Positions 36,152-44,791 of a DNA stretch of 62,010 nt are shown here, one piece after another. Numbering within the stretch: the first letter of the stretch is position 1; each line of letters opens with the position of its first letter. The stretch comes from Pseudomonadota bacterium. GTDB lineage: Bacteria; Pseudomonadota; Gammaproteobacteria; Burkholderiales; Burkholderiaceae_F. The position numbers were made by a program, and so were the translations under genes. The notes beneath the pieces are model-generated. The model was not told where the DNA came from and made no database searches. It saw only the letters and a program-made list of their open reading frames with translations. The stretch covers positions 1-62,010 of the forward strand of contig JAKOQB010000202.1 of NCBI GenBank assembly GCA_029778535.1, in the 5' to 3' direction.

Positions 36152-36952
36152 ATGCTGTTCCGCTCCTACCTCTTTGTGCCGGGCGACCGGCCAGACCGCT
36201 TTGCCAAGGCGATCGCCAGCGGCGCCGACGCGGTGATCGTCGACCTCGAGGATGCAGTCGCGCCGGACGCTAAAGACGGCGCGCGCGCACGGCTCGCCGA
36301 CTGGCTGCGCACCGCGACCGCGCAAGTGATCGTGCGCATCAACGGCGCCGACACCGAGTGGTTCGCCGGCGATCTGGCGCTGTGCGCCGCGCCCGCGGTC
36401 GCCGGCGTGATGCTGCCGAAGGCCGAGCGCGTCGATGACCTGGCGCGCGTGGCGCAGGTCGCACCCGGGCGCGCACTGCTGCCGCTGATCGAGACGGCAA
36501 CCGGGTTCGACCGCGCACGCGAGATCGCGCGCGCCAGCGGCGTGGCGCGGCTCGTGTTCGGGTCGATCGACTTTCAGCACGATCTGGCGATCCGCGGCGA
36601 CGGCGACGAGCTGCTGTACTTCCGCTCGCAGCTCGTGCTGGTGTCGCGGCTGGCGGGCATCGACGCGCCGGTCGACGGCGTGTGCACCGCGCTCGACGAT
36701 GCGCCGCGGCTGGAGGAAGAATCGCTGCGCGCGCGGCGGCTGGGCTTCGGCGCCAAGCTGTGCATCCATCCGAAGCAGGTCGACGTCGTCAACCGCGCGT
36801 TCAGTCCGAGTGCGGAAGAGCTTGCATGGGCGCGGCGCGTGCTGCAGGCGGCGGACGAAGCGCGCGGCGCGGCGGTGGCGGTCGACGGCAAGATGGTCGA
36901 TCGTCCGGTGATCCTGCGCGCGGAGTTGATCCTGCGTGAAGCGCGCCGATGA
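36152..36952 (+). CDS. CitE/HpcH-type CoA lyase (citramalyl- or malyl-CoA lyase-like)
   Basis: A 266-residue HpcH/HpaI-CitE family TIM-barrel lyase. Visible are SYLFVPGDRPDRFAKA, DAVIVDLEDAVAP with catalytic metal-ligand Glu/Asp, and LCIHPKQVDVVNRAF near the end. These enzymes cleave malyl-, citramalyl- or citryl-CoA. Coupled to a hydratase and CoA transferase, it would split a citramalyl-type ester into acetyl-CoA and pyruvate; this is inference. ATGA overlap with the methyltransferase follows. Confidence 0.88.
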   Translation: MLFRSYLFVPGDRPDRFAKAIASGADAVIVDLEDAVAPDAKDGARARLADWLRTATAQVIVRINGADTEWFAGDLALCAAPAVAGVMLPKAERVDDLARVAQVAPGRALLPLIETATGFDRAREIARASGVARLVFGSIDFQHDLAIRGDGDELLYFRSQLVLVSRLAGIDAPVDGVCTALDDAPRLEEESLRARRLGFGAKLCIHPKQVDVVNRAFSPSAEELAWARRVLQAADEARGAAVAVDGKMVDRPVILRAELILREARR

Positions 36953-37596
36953 TCGCGCAAACCGATCCGCGCGCCGAAACGCTGCGCAAGCTGCAGGCAT
37001 TCTGGGACGCGCGCTACGCGGCCGAAGAGTTCGCCTACGGCACCGCGCCGAACGATTTCCTGGTGCAAGTGCGCGGCCGTATCGCGCCGCGCGGCCGCGT
37101 GTTGTGCCTGGCCGATGGCGAGGGGCGCAACGGCGTGTGGCTCGCGCGGCAGGGATTCCACGTCACGTCGGTCGACGTGTCCGCGCGCGGGCTCGACAAG
37201 GCGCGGGCGCTGGCGCGCCAGGCGGGCGTGCACGTCGACGCGGTGGTGTGTGATGTCACGCGCTTCGATCCGGGCACCGCGGCGTGGGATGCGATCGCCT
37301 CGATCTTCCTGCACCTGCCGCCGAGGCCGCGGCGCGCCCTGCACGAGCGCTGCGGGGCGGCGCTGAAGCCGGGCGGCGTCTTTATCTACGAGGCGTACGG
37401 AGTCGAGCAGCTGCGCTACGGCACCGGCGGGCCGAAGGAGCCCGAACTGCTGCCGACGCTCGACGACGTGCTCGCGGACCTGCACGGGCTCACCATCGAG
37501 CACCGCTTCGCCGGCGTGCGCGCGGTGCACGAGGGCCGCCTGCATCACGGCGACGGCTACGTGGTGCAGGTCGTCGCGGTCAAGAAGAACCCATGA
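36949..37596 (+). CDS. Class I SAM-dependent methyltransferase
   Basis: A 215-residue Rossmann methyltransferase with the SAM motif VLCLADGEGRNGVWLAR (motif I) and VTSVDVSARGLDKARALA (motif II). The opening FWDARYAAEEFAYGTAPN is characteristic of the TehB-like group. Substrate unknown. It overlaps the CitE-like gene (ATGA) and is followed by an overlapping VOC gene, so it is part of the same operon, though a link to its main pathway is unclear. Confidence 0.87.
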   Translation: MIAQTDPRAETLRKLQAFWDARYAAEEFAYGTAPNDFLVQVRGRIAPRGRVLCLADGEGRNGVWLARQGFHVTSVDVSARGLDKARALARQAGVHVDAVVCDVTRFDPGTAAWDAIASIFLHLPPRPRRALHERCGAALKPGGVFIYEAYGVEQLRYGTGGPKEPELLPTLDDVLADLHGLTIEHRFAGVRAVHEGRLHHGDGYVVQVVAVKKNP

Positions 37597-37970
37597 TCGA
37601 TCACCTCGATCACCTCGTGCTGACGACGATCGACCGCGCGGCGTGCGTCGACTTCCACACGCGCGTGCTCGGCATGCGGCTGGAGACGTTCGGCGACGGC
37701 CGCTATGCGCTGCGCTTCGGCGCGCAGAAGATCAACCTCCACGAGCGCGGCCGCGAGTTCGAGCCGAAGGCGCATCTGCCGGTGCCCGGTGCGCTCGACT
37801 TGTGTTTCATCGCCGATCGGCCGCTCGACCGGGTGATCGCGCGATTGAACGAGTGCAACTGGCCGATCGTCGAAGGCCCGGTCGAGCGCACCGGCGCCAC
37901 GCGCAGGCTGCGCTCGGTCTACGTGCGCGATCCGGATCTGAATCTGATCGAGATCTCGGAGTACTTGTAG
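37593..37970 (+). CDS. VOC/glyoxalase family protein
   Basis: A 125-residue vicinal oxygen chelate protein. The pattern LDHLVLTTIDRAACVDFHTRVLGMRLE at the start and VYVRDPDLNLIEISEYL at the end gives the typical metal-binding His and Glu. Relatives include bleomycin-resistance-type and lactoylglutathione lyase-like proteins. It overlaps the methyltransferase stop by four bases. Substrate not determinable. Confidence 0.85.
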   Translation: MIDHLDHLVLTTIDRAACVDFHTRVLGMRLETFGDGRYALRFGAQKINLHERGREFEPKAHLPVPGALDLCFIADRPLDRVIARLNECNWPIVEGPVERTGATRRLRSVYVRDPDLNLIEISEYL

Positions 37971-37975
37971 CGAGC

Positions 37976-38071
37976 CGTCGCCCCGGCGCAGAGCCTGCCC
38001 CGGACTTGGTCCGGGGCCGGGGCCTAATTTGCCGCGCTCGAACTTGGGCCCCGGCCTGCGCCGGGGCGACG
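37976..38071. repeat. 96-bp MITE-like element with 16-bp perfect terminal inverted repeats
   Basis: The ends CGTCGCCCCGGCGCAG (37976-37991) and CTGCGCCGGGGCGACG (38056-38071) are perfect reverse complements. Inside is a second palindrome built on GCCCCGGACTTGGTCCGGGG. It fills the gap between two convergent genes. No transposase and no clear target-site duplication were seen, so it is either a non-autonomous element or a long double hairpin. Confidence 0.8.
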
Positions 38072-38072
38072 T

Positions 38073-38774
38073 TCAACGTCGCTTGCCCGCTTCGTAGCGT
38101 GCCTTGCTCTCCTCGTTGGGCGGATACAGGCCCGGCAGCTCGGCGCCGCGGTCGACCTCCTGCATGATCCAGGCCTCGAGCCGCTCCTGCTCGGGCGCCG
38201 TCGCAAGCACGTGGTCGAGCAGCGCGGCGGGGATCACGACCGCGCCGTCGTCGTCGACGACGATCACGTCGTCCGGCATCACGGCCACGCCGCCGCAGCC
38301 GACCGGCTCCTGCCAGTTCACGAACGTCAGACCTGCCACCGACGGCGGCGCGGCCACGCCGCGGCTCCACACCGGCAGCCCGGTCGCGAGCACCCCCGCC
38401 ACGTCGCGCAGCACGCCGTCGGTCACCAGCGCCGCCACGCCGCGCTTCTTCATGCGCGCGCACAGGATGTCGCCGAAGATGCCGGCGTCGACGACTCCCA
38501 TCGCGTCGGCGACCACGATGCAGCCGGGCGGCATCGCTTCGATCGCACCGCGGGTGGAGATCGGCTTGCTCCACGATTCGGGCGTGGCGAGATCCTCGCG
38601 CGCCGGGATGAAGCGCAGCGTGAACGCACGGCCGACCCGGCGCGGCTCGCCGGGTCGCAGCGGCTTCGGCCCGCGCAGCCATACGTTGCGCAGCCCCTTC
38701 TTCAGCAGCACCGTGGTCAGCGTCGCGGTCGACACGCCCGCGAGCGCGTCGATGGTTGCTCGGTCGAGCGTCAT
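38073..38774 (-). CDS. RraA/HMG-aldolase family protein
   Basis: A 233-residue RraA-like protein. DAMGVVDAGIFGDILCARMKKRGVAALVTDG carries the GDIL..R...G...D ligands of the metal-dependent aldolase members (4-hydroxy-4-methyl-2-oxoglutarate aldolase type), so an aldolase or decarboxylase role is more likely than true RNase E inhibition. It follows a dodecin gene on the same strand with four bases between them. The C-terminus abuts the 96-bp repeat. Confidence 0.82.
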   Translation of the reverse strand: MTLDRATIDALAGVSTATLTTVLLKKGLRNVWLRGPKPLRPGEPRRVGRAFTLRFIPAREDLATPESWSKPISTRGAIEAMPPGCIVVADAMGVVDAGIFGDILCARMKKRGVAALVTDGVLRDVAGVLATGLPVWSRGVAAPPSVAGLTFVNWQEPVGCGGVAVMPDDVIVVDDDGAVVIPAALLDHVLATAPEQERLEAWIMQEVDRGAELPGLYPPNEESKARYEAGKRR

Positions 38775-38778
38775 CGCG

Positions 38779-38988
38779 TCAGGCCTCGAGCGTGAAGCCG
38801 ACCTTGATCGTCACCTGCCAGTGCGCGACCTTGCCGTTGTCGACCTGGCCGCGCGTTTCGAGGACCTCGAACCAGCGGATGTCGCGCACGGTCTTGGCGG
38901 CCTTGGCGATCGCGGTGCGGATCGCCTCGTCGCTGCTGGCCGGCGACGAGCCGGTCAGCTCGATCGACTTGTACACGTGATTTGTCAT
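38779..38988 (-). CDS. Dodecin (flavin-binding)
   Basis: A 69-residue dodecin. [20 protein letters not shown] opens the fold, [13 protein letters not shown] has the flavin-stacking tryptophan, and [16 protein letters not shown] ends it. Dodecins are twelve-subunit shells that store flavins. A strong AAGGAGG lies 4-5 bp before the ATG. Likely co-transcribed with rraA-like gene. Confidence 0.92.
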   Translation of the reverse strand: MTNHVYKSIELTGSSPASSDEAIRTAIAKAAKTVRDIRWFEVLETRGQVDNGKVAHWQVTIKVGFTLEA

Positions 38989-39092
38989 GGGGACCTCCTT
39001 CGTTGTGCGGCCAGCGTGCCACGATCGCCTGCGCCGGGCAACCGCAGCGGCGTTATAGTCGCCCCGCAGCCGCAACTAGCGAGGGGGAGACC

Positions 39093-40463
39093 ATGGTCGA
39101 CAGCGTCAAGTACACGCTCGGCGAAGAGCGCATCCCGAAGCACTGGTACAACCTGATGGCGGACCTGCCGTCGTTGCCGCCGCCGGTGTTGCATCCCGGA
39201 ACCCTGAAGCCCGTGGGGCCCGACGATCTGGCGCCGCTGTTTCCGATGTCGCTGATCCGGCAGGAGGTATCGACCGAACGCGAGGTCGAGATTCCCGAAC
39301 CCGTGCGCGAGGTCTACAAGCAATGGCGCGTGACGCCGCTGTATCGCGCGCGGCGGCTGGAGCGGGCGCTGCAGACGCCGGCGCGGATCTACTACAAGTA
39401 CGAGGGCGTCAGCCCCGCCGGCAGCCACAAGCCCAACACCGCGGTCGCGCAGGCGTTCTACAACAAGGAAGCCGGCGTGAAGAAGATCACGACGGAGACC
39501 GGGGCGGGGCAGTGGGGTTCGTCGCTCGCCTTCGCCGGCGCCGTGTTCGGTATCGACGTGCAGGTCTTCATGGTGCGCGTGTCGTACAACCAGAAGCCGT
39601 ACCGGCGCGCGCTGATGGAAACCTACGGCGCCAAGTGCATCGCCAGCCCGTCGATGGAAACCAACTATGGCCGCTCCGTGCTGGAGAAGTCGCCCGACAG
39701 CAACGGCAGCCTCGGCATCGCGATCTCGGAGGCGGTCGAAATCGCCGCCGGTCATGACGACACCAAGTACGCGCTCGGCTCGGTGCTCAATCACGTGCTG
39801 CTGCACCAGACCGTGATCGGGCAGGAGGCGATCGAACAGCTCGCGATCGCGAACGACTACCCGGACGTGATCGTCGGTTGCACCGGTGGCGGCTCGAACT
39901 TCGCCGGCATCGTGTTCCCGTTTCTGGGCGCGCAGCTGCGCGGCGGACGCAAGGTGCGGATCGTCGCGGTCGAGCCGTCCGCGTGCCCGAGCCTGACGCG
40001 CGGCCGCTACGCGTACGACTTCGGCGACACCGGGCACATGACGCCGCTGACGAAGATGCACACGCTCGGCTCGACCTTCATCCCGCCGGGCTTCCATGCG
40101 GGCGGGCTGCGCTACCACGGCATGGCGCCGCTGGTGTCGCACATCAAGCAGCTCGGGCTGATCGAGGCGCGCGCCTATCACCAGACGCAGTGCTTCGAGG
40201 CCGGCGTGTTTTTCGCGCGGCACGAGGGCATCGTTCCCGCGCCGGAAGCGAATCACGCGGTCAAGGGTGCGATCGACGAGGCGGTGCGCTGCAGGGAAGA
40301 AGGCAAGAGCCGCGCGATCCTGTTCAACCTGTGCGGCCACGGCCACTTCGACATGCAGGCGTACATGGACTACTTCGGAGGCCGACTGACCGACCAGGAG
40401 TACGACGAGCGCGAGCTGGCGATGGCGCTGTCAGGACTGCCGGCGGTGCCTGAGCCGGCATAA
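39093..40463 (+). CDS. Tryptophan synthase beta chain-like, TrpB2 type
   Basis: A 456-residue PLP enzyme of the TrpB2 group. GVSPAGSHKPNTAVAQAF holds the PLP-binding lysine (about residue 112), TETGAGQWGSSLAFAG and GCTGGGSNFAG are the substrate and phosphate loops, and the length exceeds TrpB1 (about 400). No trpA is adjacent. TrpB2 enzymes can act without TrpA, using free indole or another nucleophile. It is divergent from the dodecin gene, 104 bp away. Confidence 0.9.
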   Translation: MVDSVKYTLGEERIPKHWYNLMADLPSLPPPVLHPGTLKPVGPDDLAPLFPMSLIRQEVSTEREVEIPEPVREVYKQWRVTPLYRARRLERALQTPARIYYKYEGVSPAGSHKPNTAVAQAFYNKEAGVKKITTETGAGQWGSSLAFAGAVFGIDVQVFMVRVSYNQKPYRRALMETYGAKCIASPSMETNYGRSVLEKSPDSNGSLGIAISEAVEIAAGHDDTKYALGSVLNHVLLHQTVIGQEAIEQLAIANDYPDVIVGCTGGGSNFAGIVFPFLGAQLRGGRKVRIVAVEPSACPSLTRGRYAYDFGDTGHMTPLTKMHTLGSTFIPPGFHAGGLRYHGMAPLVSHIKQLGLIEARAYHQTQCFEAGVFFARHEGIVPAPEANHAVKGAIDEAVRCREEGKSRAILFNLCGHGHFDMQAYMDYFGGRLTDQEYDERELAMALSGLPAVPEPA

Positions 40464-40615
40464 GCGGCGACTTTCGCGGTAGTCCGTCCGTTTGACTGCC
40501 GCGCTACGGTTCGGCTTGAAATACTTCGCCGGTCCCGAACGAGGGCCGCGGCGCGCGGTTGCGCCGTTTCAGTCGGAGTGCCGTTCATGCGGCGCTCGCC
40601 ACACCGCGGTAACCG

Positions 40616-41674
40616 ATGCGCCGTTTGCTGCTTGCTTCCCTGGGTGTCGCTGCCTTGTCCGCCTGTGGCGGATCAGAAAGCACGAGCCCGGCCCAGTCGT
40701 CTCCGGTGCCTACGCCGGCACCGACGCCGGCGCCGACTCCGGCGCCTGCGCCCGCGCCGGCTCCGACCCCGGCACCGCCGCCGCCGGGCCAGCTCGCCGC
40801 GCCGGTCGCGCCGATCGACACGGGCAACCGCAGCGAAGTCGTCGCGCGCTGGTACGACACCTACTTCGACAACACGCCTTTCACGTGGACGGGCGAGGTC
40901 ACGGCGTGTCGCGCCGGCGATACGCCGCAGGCATTCAAGCTCGCGGTGCTCAAGCGGCTGAACTACTACCGCGCGATGGCGGGGCTGCCCGGCGATCTGA
41001 CGCTTGACCTGACGTTCTCATCGAAGGCGCAGGACGCCGCGCTGATGATGGACGCCGCCAACAGCCTGAGCCACACGCCTCCCACCACGTGGCCGTGCTA
41101 CAGCCCCATTGGCGCGGAGGCGGCCGGCCGGTCGAACCTCGCCTACTCGAGCTTCCCGAATCGCAGCGTGTCGATTCTCGACGGCTACATGACCGATCGC
41201 GGCACGAACAACTTCGCCGCCGGTCACCGGCGCTGGATCCTGTATTCGCGGCTGGCGACCGTCGGCACCGGCGATGCGCCGCAAGCCAACGCGCTGTGGG
41301 TGATCGGCGCCGGCACCACCGGCACCACCGCAGCCAAGGTCGGCGTGCCGTGGCCGCCGCAGGGCTATATGCCGCGGCCGCTGCAGGCGCCGACCGACCG
41401 CTTCTCCTACTCGTGCTCGGGCGCGAACTTCTCCAACGCGACGATCACGATGCGCAGCGACACCGGGCAGACGCTCCCGACCCGGATCGAAAGCCGCGCC
41501 GACAACGGCTACGGTGACAACACGATCGTCTGGTCGATCGACTCGACGGGCCTGCCGACGAGCAGCTGGGACCGCGGCAGCGCCGACACCCGGCTCAGCG
41601 TCGACATCGGCGGCATCGCCAACTGCGCGGCCGGCGCGACCGCGAGCTACACGGTCACCTTCATCACGCCGTAG
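40616..41674 (+). CDS. CAP/SCP-domain lipoprotein
   Basis: A 352-residue exported lipoprotein: signal with lipobox LSAC (Cys about residue 17), then a low-complexity Pro/Ala/Thr linker (about 31-57), then a CAP (SCP/PR-1) domain with LKRLNYYRAMAGLP, SLSHTPPTTWPC and NNFAAGHRRWIL. The C-terminal part is beta-rich with two cysteines that could pair. Function of bacterial CAP proteins is mostly unknown. It ends four bases before a convergent gene. Confidence 0.8.
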   Translation: MRRLLLASLGVAALSACGGSESTSPAQSSPVPTPAPTPAPTPAPAPAPAPTPAPPPPGQLAAPVAPIDTGNRSEVVARWYDTYFDNTPFTWTGEVTACRAGDTPQAFKLAVLKRLNYYRAMAGLPGDLTLDLTFSSKAQDAALMMDAANSLSHTPPTTWPCYSPIGAEAAGRSNLAYSSFPNRSVSILDGYMTDRGTNNFAAGHRRWILYSRLATVGTGDAPQANALWVIGAGTTGTTAAKVGVPWPPQGYMPRPLQAPTDRFSYSCSGANFSNATITMRSDTGQTLPTRIESRADNGYGDNTIVWSIDSTGLPTSSWDRGSADTRLSVDIGGIANCAAGATASYTVTFITP

Positions 41675-41677
41675 CAG

Positions 41678-42814
41678 TCAGCGCAGATTGCCGGTGTGGC
41701 CGAGGGAGTATCGCCCCGGCTGCGGCCATACGGTGAGGCCGTGCGGCTCTTTCGGCGACGCGATCGTCTTCGTTTCGCCGGTCGCGGTGTCGATCACGTA
41801 GATCAGATCATCGTAGCGGCCTGACAGCCACAGGGTCCTGCCGTCAGCGCTGACGTTGCCCATGTCGGGGCTGCCGCCGCCGGGAATCGGCCACGTCGTC
41901 TCGACCTTGCGGGTGGCGAAGTCGATCACCGACACGCTGCCCTTGCCGCGCGGCGGACCCCACACCTTGTTCGAGCCGCGATTGGCGACGTACAACTTCC
42001 TGCCGTCGCGGCTCGGATAAAGCCCGTGCGCGCCGACGCCGGTGGCGATGAAGCCGATCTTGGTGAACGACTCGCCGTCGACCAGATGCACGCCGTCGGA
42101 CTTCATGTCGGCGACGTAGAACACCTTGCCGTCGGGCGAGGCGCGCACGTCCTGCGGCATCCGCCCCTTGCCGAGCGACAGGTAGCCGAGCACCTTGCGA
42201 TTGACAAGATCGATCTTGGCCAGGCCGCCGGAATACTCGCAGGTGAAGATTGCGTACTTGCCGTCGATCGAGAAGTCCGCGTGGTTGATGCCGGGGCACT
42301 GCGGCACGTCGATCGAATACTGCAGCTTCATCGTGTGCGGATCGCGGAAGTCGAGCCGCTTGCGCGCTTCCGCGACCACGATCGCGGAGGCGCCGTCGGG
42401 TGTGGCGTACATGTTGTACGGATCGTCGACGACCACGTCGGGACCGCGGCGCTTGCCGGTCTTCGGATCGATCGGCGTCAGCGTGCCGTCGGTGCGCCCC
42501 TCGGCGTTGTTGGTGACCCACAGCGTCTGCAGGTCCCACGACGGCACGATGTGCTGCGGATTGATGCCGACCTTGATGCGATCGACCACCTTCAGCGTCG
42601 CCGGGTCGATCACGGTCACGTCGTCCGACTGCCGGTTCGGCACGTACACGCGCGCCAGATGATCCTTGACCGCGGGGCTCAGCTTGCCGGCCATGATCTC
42701 GCTGTACAGGTTGTTCGGGTCGGGCTGCGGCGGCATCTGCGCGCCTGCGGCGAGCGGCGCGAGCAGGGACAGCAGCAGCGTCGCAGACAGTGGGCGAGGG
42801 TAGTGAGTCTTCAT
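41678..42814 (-). CDS. YncE-like exported beta-propeller protein
   Basis: A 378-residue protein with a signal peptide (cleavage near AGA-QM, residue 25) and repeated blades such as VYVPNRQSDDVTVIDPATLKV, LWVTNNAEG and YVANRGSNKVWG. This is the YncE/YVTN seven-bladed propeller fold, used for binding or as part of quinohaemoprotein systems. No haem motif is present. It is followed upstream on the same strand by the creatininase-like gene, possibly co-transcribed after a 43-bp gap. Confidence 0.85.
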   Translation of the reverse strand: MKTHYPRPLSATLLLSLLAPLAAGAQMPPQPDPNNLYSEIMAGKLSPAVKDHLARVYVPNRQSDDVTVIDPATLKVVDRIKVGINPQHIVPSWDLQTLWVTNNAEGRTDGTLTPIDPKTGKRRGPDVVVDDPYNMYATPDGASAIVVAEARKRLDFRDPHTMKLQYSIDVPQCPGINHADFSIDGKYAIFTCEYSGGLAKIDLVNRKVLGYLSLGKGRMPQDVRASPDGKVFYVADMKSDGVHLVDGESFTKIGFIATGVGAHGLYPSRDGRKLYVANRGSNKVWGPPRGKGSVSVIDFATRKVETTWPIPGGGSPDMGNVSADGRTLWLSGRYDDLIYVIDTATGETKTIASPKEPHGLTVWPQPGRYSLGHTGNLR

Positions 42815-42857
42815 CGTGAAATCACGTACGTGGGAATTGCGTGGTCGGCGCGCGATG

Positions 42858-43661
42858 CTACCGGCGGACGGTGGCCTTTCTGATCGCTTCAACGGTCCGG
42901 GCCACGATCAGGTCGACACCGAGCCTGCCGAGTTCCGCGCTGGCGCGACGCGGGTCGCCGTACACGCCGTCGGCCGCGCGCGGCTCGGCGTGCAATCGTT
43001 CGGTGCGCACCAGATGCGGGTCGAGCGCCAGCGCGAGCGAGGTATCGGCCAGCCCCGCGTGGATGCCGATCTCCTCGGCGCGGTAGCCGCGCTGTTTCAG
43101 CAGTTGCGGATATTCGGTCTCGGCCGCGTGGTAGTACTCCGGCAGCGCGTGCACGCGCGCGCCGTCGGCGGCCCACGCGCGGTTGAGCCGCGCGGCGACG
43201 GCTCGCAGAGCCCTCTGGTAGCCGCCGTGGTCGCCAAGCAGCACGATGTCGCGGAAGCCGTGGTGCTTCAGGCTGTGTGCGGCGGATTCGACCACCTGTT
43301 CGAACACCGGTTCGGGCACGGTGATCGTGCCGGGAAAGCGCATGTGCGCGGTCGGCGGATCGATGTTGCCTTCGGCCACGTAGGCCAGCACCGGCGCCAC
43401 CAGCGCGTTGCCGAGCGAGCGGGCGATTCTCTCCGCCAGCAGCTTCACGCGCACGTTGTGCTTGCCGAGCACCATCGCCGGCCCGTTCTGCTCGGTGCCG
43501 CCGATCGGGATCAGGATCGTGGTCTTGCCGGCGGCGAGCTCGCCGCGCAGCTCGGTCCAGGTCAGTTCCTCGAGGAAGACGGTGTTCGGCGGCTGCGCGT
43601 GGGCGGCGGTCGCGGCGAGCACCACGAGCGCGCACAGCCACTTGAGTCGGTCGATGATCAC
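42858..43661 (-). CDS. Exported creatininase-family protein with altered metal-site residues
   Basis: A 267-residue creatininase-fold amidohydrolase with a signal peptide (about residues 1-22, AHA-QP). Canonical members have EQHGP, NGHGGN and HAGExETS; here these read EQNGP (57-61), GDHGGY (143-148) and HAGLADTS (175-182). So at least one His ligand is Asn and one Glu is Asp. I believe such EQNGP variants form a recognisable exported subgroup; the function is not known. It may act on a periplasmic amide. Confidence 0.82.
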   Translation of the reverse strand: MIIDRLKWLCALVVLAATAAHAQPPNTVFLEELTWTELRGELAAGKTTILIPIGGTEQNGPAMVLGKHNVRVKLLAERIARSLGNALVAPVLAYVAEGNIDPPTAHMRFPGTITVPEPVFEQVVESAAHSLKHHGFRDIVLLGDHGGYQRALRAVAARLNRAWAADGARVHALPEYYHAAETEYPQLLKQRGYRAEEIGIHAGLADTSLALALDPHLVRTERLHAEPRAADGVYGDPRRASAELGRLGVDLIVARTVEAIRKATVRR

Positions 43662-43695
43662 GCGCGGATGATATCGCCCGCGCCGCGTCGCGACG

Positions 43696-44148
43696 TCAAC
43701 GCTTCGCGCAGTGAAGCTGGAATTCGTCCTGAACGCGGCGCAGCTCGAGTTCGATCGATGCGGCGCGGCCCGGCGCCGCGGCTGCCAGATCGCGCCGATG
43801 GAACGCGATCTGCCGTTCCAGTTCCGCGCACGCGCGGCGCTGCTGCGCGATCTGCTCGCTGAGCCGCTGGTTCTCCACGTACGGATCGAACTTGCGTTTG
43901 GCGGGAGCGATCTTGCCGCTCGCCGCGTCGGCGGCGGGCTTGTCGGCCGGTTCGGCGACCGACAGCGTCGGTTCGCGCTCGACCGTGCGGACCGTGCGCG
44001 TGCCGGCCGGGCAGGGCGAATTGCTGTAGGAGACGACGCCGCGCGCGGATTCGCAGCGATAGATCGTCGGCTCGTCGGCCGCGAGCGCCGCCGTGCTGCA
44101 GATCACCAGCGTCGAAGCGAGGAGGAAATCGCGCGGCAGTCTGGGCAT
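43696..44148 (-). CDS. DUF4124-type exported protein
   Basis: A 150-residue protein with a signal peptide (cleavage after ALA near residue 23), a short DUF4124-like region (IYRCESARGVVSYSNSPCPAG, with a likely disulfide between the two cysteines), a linker, and a C-terminal helix rich in Arg and Glu that can form a coiled coil. Family function is unknown. It is close to the creatininase-like gene on the same strand. Confidence 0.78.
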   Translation of the reverse strand: MPRLPRDFLLASTLVICSTAALAADEPTIYRCESARGVVSYSNSPCPAGTRTVRTVEREPTLSVAEPADKPAADAASGKIAPAKRKFDPYVENQRLSEQIAQQRRACAELERQIAFHRRDLAAAAPGRAASIELELRRVQDEFQLHCAKR

Positions 44149-44304
44149 CGGACTGTCTCCCGTGGTTGTCTCCCGTCAAATCGCCCGTGCAGTGTAGTCG
44201 CGCAGCGGCGGCATGTCGCGCCGCTGCGCCGATCGGATCAGCCGTTCCGCCGGAGCGCGCCGCGCGTGGACGGGATCGTCAACGCTCGCACACGCAAAGC
44301 GCGC

Positions 44305-44637
44305 TCAGCGGCCGCGCTCCCAATGGCCGCGATTCAGTCGCCAGCCGTCGCGTTCGTGCGACCAGTGATGCGGCACCCAGCGATAGCCCGGCCGCGGCGC
44401 CTCCCAGTGGCCGCCGACCCAATCGTGCCGGTGGCCGGTCCAGTTCCAGTAGCCGCTGATCCAGATGGCACCGGGGTAGGGTGCGACGCCGACGACTTCG
44501 GCGCGCGGCGGCGGCGGCGCCACCAGTACCGGCCCGGCGGCGTAGTACGGGTCGGCCGGCACGACGACACAGCCGGCGAGCGCCAGCGAGAGCAGCAGCG
44601 CCGCTCCAGCGGGTTTGATCCATCGGTTCGGTTTCAC
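44305..44637 (-). CDS. YXWGXW-repeat lipoprotein
   Basis: A 110-residue lipoprotein starting at GTG (44635-44637), with AAGGAGG 4 bp before it. The lipobox LALAGC places the lipidated Cys near residue 22. Tryptophan-rich repeats follow: GYWNWTGHRHDWVGGHWE, then RWVPHHWSHE and RGHWERG, the pattern of the YXWGXW/BcpO-like family. Envelope location is likely; the role is unknown. A longer ORF with an upstream ATG lacks the signal at its N-terminus. Confidence 0.78.
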   Translation of the reverse strand: MKPNRWIKPAGAALLLSLALAGCVVVPADPYYAAGPVLVAPPPPRAEVVGVAPYPGAIWISGYWNWTGHRHDWVGGHWEAPRPGYRWVPHHWSHERDGWRLNRGHWERGR

Positions 44638-44791
44638 GCGGCCTCCTTGCTTGGTTGGCAACCGATCCAACGCCCGCACGGCGCTTGGTGCCGACGCGCG
44701 CCGCCCGGTTCATGCCGCAAAAGTGTTTCAATTTGCGAGCGGCGCTCGTCTGCGAAGATAACGCCGCCACAACAACCTCGAACGACAAGGA

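Noticed and set aside
40690..40800. Repeated CCGGCGCCGACGCC-like stretch as a tandem repeat or CRISPR-like array
   Set aside because: It encodes the Pro/Ala/Thr linker of the CAP lipoprotein, low-complexity coding, with no spacer structure.
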